Counted from the stretch's first letter, positions 35,047 through 44,333 are shown. The stretch is 64,000 bases of DNA from JBBDYG01 sp040901765 (GCA_040901765.1 JBBDYG010000076.1:47205-111204), one strand, 5' to 3'. Notes: generated by a model not told the origin, from the sequence alone. Numbers and translations are program-made.

Positions 35047-37113
35047 ATGCCCCAATTCCAACTCACCGCCCCGTTCGAACCCGCCGGCGATCAGCCCGAG
35101 GCGATCAGCCAGCTTGTAGAAAGTCTGCGCGCGGGTCGGCGCGAGCAGGTGCTGATGGGCGTCACCGGCTCGGGCAAGACGTTCACCATGGCGAACGTTA
35201 TTCAGCAGCTTCAGCGGCCGGCGCTGGTGTTGTCGCACAATAAGACCCTGGCCGCGCAGCTTTACAGCGAGTTCAAGGAGTTCTTCCCGAACAACGCCGT
35301 GAGCTACTTTGTCAGCTACTACGACTACTACCAGCCGGAGGCGTACATCCCGCAACGTGATATTTACATCGAGAAGGATGCCTCGATCAACGAAGAGATC
35401 GACCGCATGCGGCTGGCGACGACTAGCTCGCTCGTCAGCCGGCGGGATGTGATCGTCGTGGCGAGCGTCTCGTGCATTTACGGCTTGGGCAATCCCGAAG
35501 ATTACAAGAAGATGATGGTCGGCCTCTCCGTGGGCGACCTCGTCGATCGCGACGAAGTGCTCGGCAAGCTCGTCGACGTGCAATACGAACGGAACGACCA
35601 CGACCCGGCCCGTGGAAAATTTCGCGTCCGCGGCGACTCCGTCGAGATTTGGCCGAGCTACGAAGAGTTTTCCTATCGCCTCGAGTTCTGGGGCGATGAG
35701 GTGGAAAAACTCTCGATCATCAATCCCGTGTCGGGCCAAGTGATCGACAGCTTGCAGCAGGTCTACATCTATCCGGCGAAACACTTCGTGCTGCCGGAGG
35801 AGCGGATCGAGCAAGCGGTCGATCAAATTCGCAAGGAACTCTCGGGCCGGCTCGAGTTTTTCAAGAAGGAAGGCAAGCTGCTCGAAGCCCAGCGGCTCAA
35901 CGCCCGCACGCGGTACGACATCGAGATGCTGCTCGAAGTTGGCTATTGCCCGGGCGTTGAAAATTACAGCCAGCCCCTCAGCGGTCGGGCGCCGGGCGAG
36001 ACGCCGACGACGCTGTTCGACTTTTTCCCGAAGGATTACCTGCTATTCGTTGACGAATCTCATGCCACCGTGCCACAGGTCGGGGCGATGTACGCCGGCG
36101 ACCGCAGCCGCAAGACGACGCTCGTCGAGCATGGTTTTCGGCTTCCGAGCGCGCTCGACAATCGGCCGCTGAAATTCGCGGAGTGGGAAGAGAAAACGAC
36201 TCAGGTCGTGTTCGTCTCGGCCACTCCAGGGCCGTTTGAATTAGAAAAAACCGGCGGGGAGGTGGTTGAGCAAGTCGTGAGGCCGACGGGGCTGCTCGAT
36301 CCCGTGATCGAAGTCGTTCCGGCCCGTGGCCAGGTACCGCATCTGCTGGAGCAAATCCGCGCGCGGGCGGCCGTGAACGAGCGCGTGCTCGTCACCACGC
36401 TCACAAAGCGGCTCGCCGAGGATCTATCGGCCTACCTCGTTGAGCAAGGTGTCCTCTGCAAGTGGCTTCACAGCGAGCTTGACGCCTTCGAGCGCGTGGA
36501 GTTGCTGCGTGAATTACGGCAAGGAAAGTTCGACGCTCTAGTAGGCGTGAACCTGCTGCGGGAAGGGCTTGATCTGCCGGAAGTCTCGATGGTGGCGATT
36601 CTTGACGCCGACAAGGAAGGCTTCTTGCGCAGCGAAACTTCGCTGATGCAGACGATCGGCCGGGCCGCGCGGAACGTGAATTCGAAGGTCATTCTTTACG
36701 CCGACCGCGTGACCAATTCGATGCAGCGGGCCATCGACGAGACCGACCGCCGCCGCAAGCTGCAGCAGGAATACAACCGCGAGCACGGCATTACGCCGGA
36801 GACGATCAAGAAGGCAATTCGCGCGGGGATCGAATCGGAAGCCTCCGCCCACGCCCAGGCGAACGCCGCCGTGGGACGCAGCGACGAGGCGCAGTACATC
36901 ACCGAAGAATACCTGGCGGAGCTAGAAAAGGAAATGTACGAGGCCGCCGACGCGATGGAGTTCGAGCGGGCCGCGATCATCCGCGACCGCATCGAGCAAA
37001 TGCGCGACGCCATCGGCCAACCCGTCGCCGCCGTTCGCGAAAAGCTCGGCAAGACGAAGGGCCGCGGCCGTAAAGGAGGCAAACGCGTGCCCAAGCCGAA
37101 GCGGAATGTGTGA
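35047..37113 (+). CDS. uvrB: Excinuclease ABC subunit B (UvrB)
   Basis: DNA-damage recognition helicase of nucleotide excision repair; 688 aa, normal for the family. Walker A is GVTGSGKT (38-45). The damage-probing beta-hairpin region is SYYDYYQPEAYIPQRDIYIE. The DEAD-like box is LLFVDESHATVPQVG, and later motifs include FVSATPG, LLREGLDLPEVSMVAILDAD and QTIGRAARN. The C-terminal UVR motif (LEKEMYEAADAMEFERAAII) would contact UvrC/UvrA. The tail is lysine/arginine-rich. uvrA and uvrC are not in this window. It is followed by the hicAB module. Confidence 0.99.
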   Translation: MPQFQLTAPFEPAGDQPEAISQLVESLRAGRREQVLMGVTGSGKTFTMANVIQQLQRPALVLSHNKTLAAQLYSEFKEFFPNNAVSYFVSYYDYYQPEAYIPQRDIYIEKDASINEEIDRMRLATTSSLVSRRDVIVVASVSCIYGLGNPEDYKKMMVGLSVGDLVDRDEVLGKLVDVQYERNDHDPARGKFRVRGDSVEIWPSYEEFSYRLEFWGDEVEKLSIINPVSGQVIDSLQQVYIYPAKHFVLPEERIEQAVDQIRKELSGRLEFFKKEGKLLEAQRLNARTRYDIEMLLEVGYCPGVENYSQPLSGRAPGETPTTLFDFFPKDYLLFVDESHATVPQVGAMYAGDRSRKTTLVEHGFRLPSALDNRPLKFAEWEEKTTQVVFVSATPGPFELEKTGGEVVEQVVRPTGLLDPVIEVVPARGQVPHLLEQIRARAAVNERVLVTTLTKRLAEDLSAYLVEQGVLCKWLHSELDAFERVELLRELRQGKFDALVGVNLLREGLDLPEVSMVAILDADKEGFLRSETSLMQTIGRAARNVNSKVILYADRVTNSMQRAIDETDRRRKLQQEYNREHGITPETIKKAIRAGIESEASAHAQANAAVGRSDEAQYITEEYLAELEKEMYEAADAMEFERAAIIRDRIEQMRDAIGQPVAAVREKLGKTKGRGRKGGKRVPKPKRNV

Positions 37114-37145
37114 GGATCCCGGGGAATCGCGGGCTTACTTGATAT

Positions 37146-37166
37146 TAGTATCATAATATGATACTA
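37146..37166. promoter_or_regulatory. Perfect palindrome upstream of hicA, likely autoregulatory operator
   Basis: Nine-base arms TAGTATCAT (37146-37154) and ATGATACTA (37158-37166) around a three-base centre, 29 bases before the hicA start. A promoter can be drawn over it: TTGATA at 37139-37144 and TACTAT at 37162-37167, spaced 17. The palindrome therefore sits between the -35 and -10 boxes and would block transcription when bound, as is known for HicB-type antitoxins. Binding is inferred. Confidence 0.7.
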
Positions 37167-37194
37167 TTTACTTGATGTTGAACCGCGAATTTTC

Positions 37195-37449
37195 ATGTCG
37201 AAACATGATCAGACGCTGAACGCGGTTTTCGCCGATCCGATTCGGGCGAACATAAACTGGTCGGATGTTGAGTCACTGCTCAACAACTTGGGTGCGGACC
37301 TTACTGAAGGCAGCGGTTCTCGGGTTCGCATTGCCCTTAACGGAGTGCGAGCTGTACTTCATCGCCCGCATCCCCAGAAAGAAATGGATCGCGGCGCAGT
37401 GAGGTCGCTACGTCGATTTTTGACAGAAGCGAGAGTTTCGCCGTCATAG
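37195..37449 (+). CDS. hicA: HicA-type mRNA interferase toxin
   Basis: 84-aa HicA-family toxin, an RNase with a double-stranded-RNA-binding-like fold that cuts mRNA. Recognisable blocks are HDQTLNAVFADPIRANINWSD, VESLLNNLGADLTEGSGSRV and VRAVLHRPHPQKEMDRGAVR. This is the subgroup in which the histidine lies in the HRPHP block rather than in a GSHH motif. The gene order toxin then antitoxin is usual for HicAB. It follows uvrB by 81 bases with its own palindromic operator. Confidence 0.92.
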   Translation: MSKHDQTLNAVFADPIRANINWSDVESLLNNLGADLTEGSGSRVRIALNGVRAVLHRPHPQKEMDRGAVRSLRRFLTEARVSPS

Positions 37450-37465
37450 GTTGCCGGAGAACGAC

Positions 37466-37804
37466 ATGCTCGAACACAAAGGCTATCTTGGTAAAGTAGA
37501 ACTCGATGACAAAGCCGGCGTATTTCATGGCGAAGTAGCCGGCATCCGTGACGTTGTTACGTTTCAAGGTCAGTCGGTTGCTGATCTTCGCCGCGCGTTT
37601 CGCGATTCGGTGGATGACTATCTCGCCTTTTGTGCTGAAAGAGGTGAAGAGGCAGAGAAACCGTGCTCGGGCCGATTTGTAGTCCGAATTACTCCCGAAC
37701 TACATCGGCGCGTAAACATGCTCGCCGCAGCCAGCGGTAAGAGCCTTAACGCGCTGGTCGCGGAATGCCTCAATCGACAACTTGCAACGGACCAGAAGTC
37801 GTAA
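37466..37804 (+). CDS. hicB: HicB-type antitoxin
   Basis: 112-aa antitoxin. The N-terminal partial RNase H-like fold (GYLGKVELDDKAGVFHGEVA, then FQGQSVADLRRAFRDSVDDY) binds HicA. The C-terminal ribbon-helix-helix (FVVRITPELHRRVNMLAAAS, then GKSLNALVAECLNRQL) should bind the palindrome upstream of hicA. I chose the ATG at 37466 because GGAGA lies five bases before it; a TTG at 37451 is in frame but less likely. It starts 16 bases after hicA. Confidence 0.93.
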   Translation: MLEHKGYLGKVELDDKAGVFHGEVAGIRDVVTFQGQSVADLRRAFRDSVDDYLAFCAERGEEAEKPCSGRFVVRITPELHRRVNMLAAASGKSLNALVAECLNRQLATDQKS

Positions 37805-37906
37805 ATCCGACGTTTGGTGATTCGATGCCTCAGCACCCGAATCGATCCTTGGAGCGGTGATTTTCAGCACGCCGCGGTGTCGGGGTATTCCGCGTCGCGA
37901 CGACGC

Positions 37907-38110
37907 TCATCGGTCCCCTGGCAGCGGAGTGTCCACGTCAACGTCGTCGTCGGTGCGGGGGTCCAGGTCAGGGCTTTTTTCGCCGACTTCGACTTTGGGA
38001 AGCTCGGCTTCGAGCTTGATCGAGTCGTCGGTCGGTTCTACGTCGGCAGTGCAGCCAAGGGCGAGAAGGGCAAAAGGTACGGTCAGGAAAATTCTCTTGA
38101 TCGTGTGCAT
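37907..38110 (-). CDS. Small lipoprotein
   Basis: 67-aa predicted lipoprotein. The start MHTIKRIFLTVPFALLALGC has a basic n-region, a hydrophobic core and the lipobox LALG-C. The rest is acidic and disordered in appearance (DDSIKLEAELPKVEVGEK and DLDPRTDDDVDVDTPLPGD). I chose the ATG at 38110. Similar short acidic lipoproteins are frequent in planctomycetes and have no known role. The gap before it towards hicB (37805-37906) is empty. Confidence 0.72.
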   Translation of the reverse strand: MHTIKRIFLTVPFALLALGCTADVEPTDDSIKLEAELPKVEVGEKSPDLDPRTDDDVDVDTPLPGDR

Positions 38111-38250
38111 GGGGCGCCTGCCGGAGTTAAGGCTAGTTAAACGCGGGTGTGGCGTGAATACCTTCTGCAAAAGTTGTTCCATTCTAGGCATGGCTGCAAC
38201 TCACGCCGAACGTCACCGCAGTCCTTACCGCAACGCGGTTACATACCATA

Positions 38251-38422
38251 GCCCAGGGTTGGCCGCGTAGCGGCCTACCCTGGGTAGCGCAACGCATTGA
38301 ATTGAAATACGCTGAAGGCGTTACACAAGAAGCCACGATGATCCTTGTGTAACGCCTTCAGCGTAAACGATTCTGATGGCACGCGACCCAGGGTAGTCCG
38401 CCGCGGCGAACAACCCTGGGCT
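38251..38422. repeat. Palindromic element with a perfect 22-bp stem (CCCAGGG family)
   Basis: GCCCAGGGTTGGCCGCGTAG at 38251 and its inverted counterpart ending ACCCTGGGCT at 38422 flank a perfect 22-base inverted repeat (38308-38329 against 38344-38365) with a 14-base loop. The outer words match the other CCCAGGG elements. In RNA it would fold into one long stem. It fills most of the gap 38111-38458. Confidence 0.8.
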
Positions 38423-38458
38423 AAGGTATTTAACGCCGTTGGCGTAAAGAACGCCGCC

Positions 38459-38568
38459 GGCTAACGACAAAGCTCAGTTGCCTACCAGCACGAAGTGGGC
38501 GGATTGCACGAAGTATAACCGCAGCTCAGAAACGCTGGCAAGTCAACTGCATCGCCGCCGTGTCAGGC
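38459..38568 (-). repeat. attC-like integron recombination site C
   Basis: On the minus strand it runs from R'' GCCTGAC (38568-38562) to R' GTTAGCC (38465-38459), 110 bases. Inner boxes GCAGTTGACTTGCC and CAACTGAGC pair imperfectly, as L''/L' do, leaving unpaired bases. The interior shares TATACTTCGTGC with the other two sites. The stop codon of the small gene upstream (38563-38565) lies inside R'', as is common in gene cassettes. Confidence 0.7.
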
Positions 38569-38793
38569 GGAGGTGTCTGCAATGTCACCGACCACCTGTG
38601 TCACGCTGTCGTGGTCGAACCATACCGGCACGCCCCCGGGCCGCAGATAGACGGCAACGCCGTCGCGCACTACCATTGCCTTTGGATGATCGACCTCAAA
38701 GCGGTGACCGCCAACAAGTTCGACGGTGAACGAGTGCCAGGGCGACCGCTCGTGCAGGGCGTCAAAAAGTTGTTCGAAGTGATCGGACGTCAT
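38563..38793 (-). CDS. Small hypothetical cassette protein
   Basis: 76-aa protein of the type MTSDHFEQLFDALHERSPWH followed by SFTVELVGGHRFEVDHPKAM and VVRDGVAVYLRPGGVPVWFD. It is a small beta-rich domain I have seen as an unnamed family in planctomycetes, where a short helix precedes strands ending in a hydrophobic motif (HDSVTQVVGDI). No function is known. An in-frame ATG at 38820 is possible and would sit 14 bases after the preceding attC-like site. It is bounded on both sides by attC-like sites, thus a probable integron cassette. Confidence 0.65.
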   Translation of the reverse strand: MTSDHFEQLFDALHERSPWHSFTVELVGGHRFEVDHPKAMVVRDGVAVYLRPGGVPVWFDHDSVTQVVGDIADTSA

Positions 38794-38833
38794 CACTGAA
38801 GTATACGCGGAAACCGCCATTTCGCCAGCGTCC

Positions 38834-38951
38834 GCCTAACGACCAGGCTCAGTCGGCCGCCCCTCAAGTGAGCGGAATGCACGAAGTATAGCCGCTGCGG
38901 AGCAACGTCAAGCGCGCTGGCTGGCAGGTCAACCGCAGCACCTTGTTATGT
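38834..38951 (-). repeat. attC-like integron recombination site A
   Basis: Minus strand: R'' ACATAAC (38951-38945), L'' GCTGCGGTTGACC, a variable middle with TATACTTCGTGC, L' GACTGAGCC and R' GTTAGGC (38840-38834); 118 bases. L'' and L' pair with one extra G in L'', the extrahelical base expected of a folded attC bottom strand. The GrpB stop codon (38946-38948) is within R''. Confidence 0.78.
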
Positions 38952-39512
38952 CACGCCTGTTGTGCCGAGGTCGTCCGTCATCGCGGCCTGCAAGATGCGT
39001 TCGATGATCTCGGACTTGGCTTGAGCATACTCGTTCATGTCCTTCCATGATCGTTTTGCAAGTCGTCGCTTGACTGCTTCATAACGGAGACGGTTCTCGA
39101 CGTCGGTGCGAAGCCGATCGCGAAATTTGAGATACCGGGGAATCTCCGGTGTCTGCGGTGAATAGACGTGAATGTGAACGTCGCGAGCGACCGTCCGAAG
39201 CATGCGATGTTCAAAGAAATCCGGTTCACGAACTCGCAGGAAGTAGCCGGCTGCCTCGAGCTTTGGAAGGTACGACGGTTCGTTCGCGGAATCGGGAACC
39301 ACCGCAAGAATGTCTATAATCGGTTTGGCCGCGAGACCTGGCACGGAAGTGGAACCAATATGCTCGATGCGTAAAAGCGTCGCGCCCAGCGCGTCGACGA
39401 TGATGCCAGCGTGCCGTTCGTACATCGAGGGCCACGCGGAATCGTAATCAACGATGACGATCTCCCAGTTCTCAATTCCGCCGATGAGGCATGATTCGTC
39501 GCTGATTTCCAT
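38946..39512 (-). CDS. GrpB family (UPF0157) nucleotidyltransferase-like protein
   Basis: 188-aa GrpB/UPF0157 protein with a nucleotidyltransferase-like fold. The signature is IVIVDYDSAWPSMYERHAGI, RIEHIGSTSVPGLAAKPIID and ILAVVPD, then HRMLRTVARDVHIHVYSPQT and LKFRDRLRTDVENRLRYEAV. Members are found as accessory genes and sometimes fused to kinases; function is unknown. The gene begins 27 bases after the R' box of attC-like site B and ends in the R'' box of site A, so it is one complete cassette. Confidence 0.92.
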   Translation of the reverse strand: MEISDESCLIGGIENWEIVIVDYDSAWPSMYERHAGIIVDALGATLLRIEHIGSTSVPGLAAKPIIDILAVVPDSANEPSYLPKLEAAGYFLRVREPDFFEHRMLRTVARDVHIHVYSPQTPEIPRYLKFRDRLRTDVENRLRYEAVKRRLAKRSWKDMNEYAQAKSEIIERILQAAMTDDLGTTGVT

Positions 39513-39538
39513 GCTCGAAACGCGATAGCTTCACTTCA

Positions 39539-39666
39539 GCCTAACGACCAAGCTCAGTTGGCCAACCCTCAGCCGGGCCGATGGCACGAAGTATAACCCT
39601 CTGCGGAGGGGAAACGTCAAACCGGCTGTTGGACTGGCAAGTGAACTGCTACGCCTTATTAGGCAA
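39539..39666 (-). repeat. attC-like integron recombination site B
   Basis: Minus strand: R'' GCCTAAT (39666-39660; last base departs from RYYYAAC), inner boxes GCAGTTCACTTGCC and CAACTGAGCTTGG, and R' GTTAGGC (39545-39539); 128 bases. It has the shared TATACTTCGTGC in the middle. It lies 11 bases after the stop of the RelE-like toxin gene and 26 bases before the GrpB start codon. Confidence 0.75.
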
Positions 39667-39677
39667 GATCCGCACTT

Positions 39678-39944
39678 CTAGCTCACCCCGTAAGCCTCGC
39701 TGCGATGGACGATTTTTACTACGGAGACCGTCTGATCTTGCTCGTTGATGCGATAGATAACCCGGTAATCGCCGACACGATAACGATATTTCCCGGCCAG
39801 CGGTCCTTTGAGTTGCTTAATGTTGGAATGTTGGCGGGGATCGACTTTGAGTTGGTCGAAGCATCGATCCAACTTTCGTTGGAGCGACGCGCTCGCGCGT
39901 TCGAAAGCCTTTGTCGCTTCGCGGCTCAACTCGACGCTATGCAT
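39678..39944 (-). CDS. RelE/ParE-type toxin
   Basis: 88-aa RelE/ParE superfamily toxin, a ribosome-dependent or gyrase-directed growth inhibitor depending on subfamily. MHSVELSREATKAFERASAS, LKVDPRQHSNIKQLKGPLAG, KYRYRVGDYRVIYRINEQDQ and VSVVKIVHRSEAYG match the RelE core; the arginine/tyrosine/histidine set suggests a RelE-like mRNA-cleaving type. I chose the ATG at 39944, which overlaps the antitoxin 3' end by eight bases; a longer reading to 40019 lies wholly within the antitoxin gene. Located in the first cassette of the array. Confidence 0.9.
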   Translation of the reverse strand: MHSVELSREATKAFERASASLQRKLDRCFDQLKVDPRQHSNIKQLKGPLAGKYRYRVGDYRVIYRINEQDQTVSVVKIVHRSEAYGVS

Positions 39945-40179
39945 TCCGCTTGTACTTTCGCCGCAGTTTTTCGACTGGCGTTCCCTTCCCCGCCGCAAAC
40001 TCCCGTTCGGCTTCCTCAATATCCTCCAGCAGGCCTGGAATCTTGAGCAACTCTTGCGTCGCTTCGTCGCTGGCCCGCTCGTTGAGGTATCTGATGAATT
40101 CGGCGGCCGCCTTCAGCTGATCGGCCGGCAGGCCATCAAGACTCTCTTTGGCGGTTTGACGAAGCTGAGTGAGGGTCAT
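39937..40179 (-). CDS. Antitoxin of the RelE-type pair
   Basis: 80-aa acidic/helical protein: MTLTQLRQTAKESLDGLPAD, QLKAAAEFIRYLNERASDEA, TQELLKIPGLLEDIEEAERE and FAAGKGTPVEKLRRKYKRNA. The DLPADQLxAAAEFIxYL pattern is typical of antitoxins encoded just ahead of RelE/ParE toxins. The C-terminal half would wrap the toxin. The stop overlaps the toxin start. A near-consensus promoter lies at 40222-40249 on the same strand. Confidence 0.85.
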   Translation of the reverse strand: MTLTQLRQTAKESLDGLPADQLKAAAEFIRYLNERASDEATQELLKIPGLLEDIEEAEREFAAGKGTPVEKLRRKYKRNA

Positions 40180-40221
40180 CGCGAGGTTCTCCCGGCGAGG
40201 TGGTTGGGTTCTTGTAAATCT

Positions 40222-40249
40222 ATTATACGTTGCGCCCCAAGCGTTTCAA
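40222..40249 (-). promoter_or_regulatory. Near-consensus sigma-70 promoter for the RelE-type pair
   Basis: On the minus strand TTGAAA (40249-40244) and TATAAT (40227-40222) are spaced 16 bases apart, 43 bases before the antitoxin start. Five of six and six of six bases match consensus. Toxin-antitoxin cassettes usually carry their own promoter in integron arrays, and this is one of the few clear promoters in the window. Confidence 0.7.
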
Positions 40250-40841
40250 TTCCAAAGCTCCCGGCCGGAGTTTTCGCGGAAACGCGCTTGAAAAAGTGCC
40301 ACCCTTACGCTATAGTGTACGTCTGAACAAATACGCCCAGTCAGGAGTGTCAGCCATGCGTTTCCGAAACCGGCCACCGCCCATTGAGGAGCGAGAGATG
40401 AGGAGCGAGGAGCGAGAACAGTTCGTCCATCCTCCGTCTCAGTCGCCCCCACCCTAGCCCTCCCGTGGGGCAGGGAATTCCCGCGCTGCGCCTTCCGAAT
40501 TCCGCATTCGGACGACGCTCGAAGTGCGCGCTTCCCGTGACCTTGGCGCCGCGCCGAGCGGTCAGCGCTCGCGGTGCGCTCGGAGGTGCATCTGGGGAGC
40601 CAATGAAGCGCGACTTAATGCGCACTCGCGAAAGAATTGGCGCAAGAACTCTGGGGAGAAATCGATACCAGAAGAATCGCAACCGTTTCGCACTCAATGA
40701 CTTACCGCCGCACCGACCCTCATGCGCCAACCCGAATTAATTCGCAAAACTCAATGAAAGAGTTTCGGCGCACACGAAACAATCCCCCCGGAAAATCAAT
40801 CACTAATCTTCAATCGGACATCCGCCCCAGCCCCCAACCCC
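40250..40841. other. 592-base gap without a recognised gene
   Basis: Open frames here are short and low in complexity (repeated GAGGAGCGAGAG-like words around 40385-40425) and I see no start, motif or domain to support them. No attC-like site was found at the upstream side of the RelE-type cassette. Confidence 0.5.
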
Positions 40842-41881
40842 TCATATCCCCACCGGCTCGCCCTTGGCCAAACTCTCGCTCTGTTTGTGGCACAGCACAA
40901 TCGCGTCCCGCGCGAGGTCGCAGCCCAGGATGTCGCTGGGCCGGTTTTCCCCGATGCAGGTCGCCACTTCGCGCAATTCCGCTTCGAACCCATCCATCGG
41001 GTCGCCGCCGGAGAGCTTGGCCGGCGTGGCGTTACCCTCGGCGTCGAGCAGCGTCGGTTCGCAAAGATAACGGCCCTCGCCGCCGATGACCGCGAACTCA
41101 AACAACATCGTCGCTTTTTCCAAATGAATCTCGAAACCGTGATTAAATCCCCTGCCCTGCTGGTCGATCGTCCCGCTCGTAGCGTGGACGGCATAGCTGG
41201 CATCTTCAAAGTTGAACAGCGAGTGCCAGTTCTTCGCGAGCCCGTTCTTCATGCTGCCGCGGGTGACGACGCTCGTCGGCATGCCGAACGCGAGGCGAAT
41301 GAAGTGGGCGTCGTGAATATGCAGGTCGAGCATCGGTCCGCCGACCTGATCGGCAAACCAATAGTTCGACAACCACATCGGGTCGGAGATCACACGGCGA
41401 AACGATCCGCCAACGAGCTTGCCGTACTGGCCGCTCCGGATCGTCCTGAGCGCCCAGGCGTACTCGGGAAAGTACGGCAGCACGTGGCCCACGAGCAATT
41501 GCCGATTCGCCTTCTTGGCCGCATCGACCATCCGGTCGCAGTCGCCCACGGTCATCGCCATCGGTTTTTCAGTGAAAACGTGTTTCCCCTGCGCGAGGGC
41601 ATCGACCGCGATGTCTGCATGGAGGGACGGCGGCAACGTAATGTCCACCACGTCCACCGCGTCGTCGGCCAGCATTTCCTCCAGCCGCGTGTAGGTCTTC
41701 ACGCCGGAAAGGTCCATCATTTCGCCCGACGGACCGAAGTTGCCCTTGATGTCGCGCCAGTCGCCCGTGAGCCGCTTTTCATTCTGCTCGCACAAGGCCA
41801 CGACCTTCGCATCCTTCAGCTTTTGATAGCTGAGGTAATGGATCATGCCCATAAAGCCGACACCGGCAATGCCAACGCGAA

Positions 41882-41885
<4 letters not shown>
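40842..41885 (-). CDS. Gfo/Idh/MocA family oxidoreductase
   Basis: 347-aa NAD(P)-dependent sugar/inositol-type dehydrogenase. Rossmann fold GIAGVGFMGMIHYLSYQKLK (near residues 5-24); the EKP motif in KHVFTEKPMAMTVGD with its catalytic lysine; and GGPMLDLHIHDAHFIRLAFG, which holds the DxxxH residues of the active site. It would oxidise or isomerise a sugar derivative in the cytoplasm. Its start overlaps the transporter stop by four bases (ATGA), so the two are translationally coupled. The isomerase gene further upstream completes the operon. Confidence 0.95.
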
Positions 41886-43225
<1,340 letters not shown>

Positions 43226-43280
43226 GGCCGTGTTGCAAAGAGAAGTTAAAGGATGGGAGCATCGTCCGGTGTCTGCGGCG

Positions 43281-44120
43281 CTATCGGGCTGCCTTCAATC
43301 GCTGCAGCAGTTCGATCGCCCGACCGATCTCCGCTTTTTGCCGCGCGGGCTCCTGCGGAATCTCCCGCTCGACTGTCAGCGGGCCGGTGTAACCCAAGCG
43401 TTCGAGCGTCTTCAGGTACTCAGGAAAGTTTACATCCCCTTCGCCCAAAGCCACTTCCTGCCCCCAAGTAACGCCGGGCTGGTCGGACCATTTCGCATCC
43501 TTGCAGTGAACGCTTCGCACGTAACTGCCAAGCTGCTCCAGTGCCGGCAGCGGCTCGCTCACACCGTACAAAATCATATTGGCCGGGTCGAAGTTCACGA
43601 ACAGATTATCGCGCTCCACGTCCTCCAAAAACCGCAGCAGCACGTCGGCTGGCTCTTGACCCGTTTCCAGATGAAGCGCCTGGCCGTTCTTCGCGCAGTG
43701 GTCGCAGATTTCGCGGGCCACGCCCAGCACGTCGACATACGTCGGGTCGTGCCGCTCGTGAGGCACGAAGCCGATGTGAACGCCGACGACATCGACATTC
43801 AGCATCCGGGCAAAGTCGGCGATCTCTTTAAGCTCCTGCGTGCGGGCCAGCCGCGTCGCGGGTGGCACCAAGCCCACGGTTTGGTTCACCGTCGGAATGT
43901 CGGCGTAGCTTTCGCCCTCAAACCCACCAAACACGCACGTCACGGTGATATCGAGATCGGCCAGCCGCTGCTGAAACTCGCGGGCGCGCTGCGGAGTCCG
44001 CGACTCCGCCCGCGGCGTATGTAGATGCACGGTGCGAACACCCAATTCATGCGCCACGTCCAAATGGACGCCTAACCCGGCATCGATACTCGCAAACACC
44101 CCCAAGGGCCACTTTTCCAT
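43281..44120 (-). CDS. Sugar phosphate isomerase/epimerase (TIM barrel, AP endonuclease 2 family)
   Basis: 279-aa xylose-isomerase-like TIM barrel. LHLETGQEPADVLLRFLEDV, LFVNFDPANMILYG, VRSVHCKDAKWSDQPG and GPLTVEREIPQEP carry the glutamate, aspartate and histidine metal ligands expected of the family. It would interconvert sugars or sugar acids, in concert with the downstream transporter and dehydrogenase. It is probably the first gene of the three-gene operon. The reaction is not known. Confidence 0.9.
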   Translation of the reverse strand: MEKWPLGVFASIDAGLGVHLDVAHELGVRTVHLHTPRAESRTPQRAREFQQRLADLDITVTCVFGGFEGESYADIPTVNQTVGLVPPATRLARTQELKEIADFARMLNVDVVGVHIGFVPHERHDPTYVDVLGVAREICDHCAKNGQALHLETGQEPADVLLRFLEDVERDNLFVNFDPANMILYGVSEPLPALEQLGSYVRSVHCKDAKWSDQPGVTWGQEVALGEGDVNFPEYLKTLERLGYTGPLTVEREIPQEPARQKAEIGRAIELLQRLKAAR

Positions 44121-44228
44121 GTCATTCCTTTCACGTAAATCGAGTTGGAACGATGATAACCTGTGTGGGGGGCCGCTGGCCAGTAGCTAATTGGGACGCT
44201 GAATTTACTCAAGGTGAAATCTTAATTT

Positions 44229-44333
44229 ATCACGGAGCCACTGAGCACGCGGAGACAACAGTATTTGATAGCGATTTGTCAGCCGCGCATTCCTATTTTC
44301 TTGGCCTTCTTACTCCGTGCTCGCCGTGGCTCG
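44229..44333. repeat. Second CACGGAG-type inverted repeat (degenerate)
   Basis: ATCACGGAGCCACTGAGCAC at about 44229 faces CTCCGTGCTCGCCGTGGCTC ending near 44333. It resembles the element at 27688-27913 in motif and layout but is shorter and lacks its outer TACAGCGCTA ends. The gap 44121-44420 holds no gene. Confidence 0.5.

Noticed and set aside
34882..35826. 314-aa minus-strand frame opposite uvrB
   Set aside because: Antisense shadow of uvrB; no motif or start signal.
38251..38422. Possible fourth attC site or CRISPR-like array
   Set aside because: The arms are perfect inverted repeats of the CCCAGGG family with no R'/R'' boxes, and no spacer-repeat periodicity exists.
40350..40730. 126-aa minus-strand frame in the 40.3-40.8 kb gap
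   Set aside because: Low complexity, Arg/Pro-rich, no start signal and no recognisable domain.
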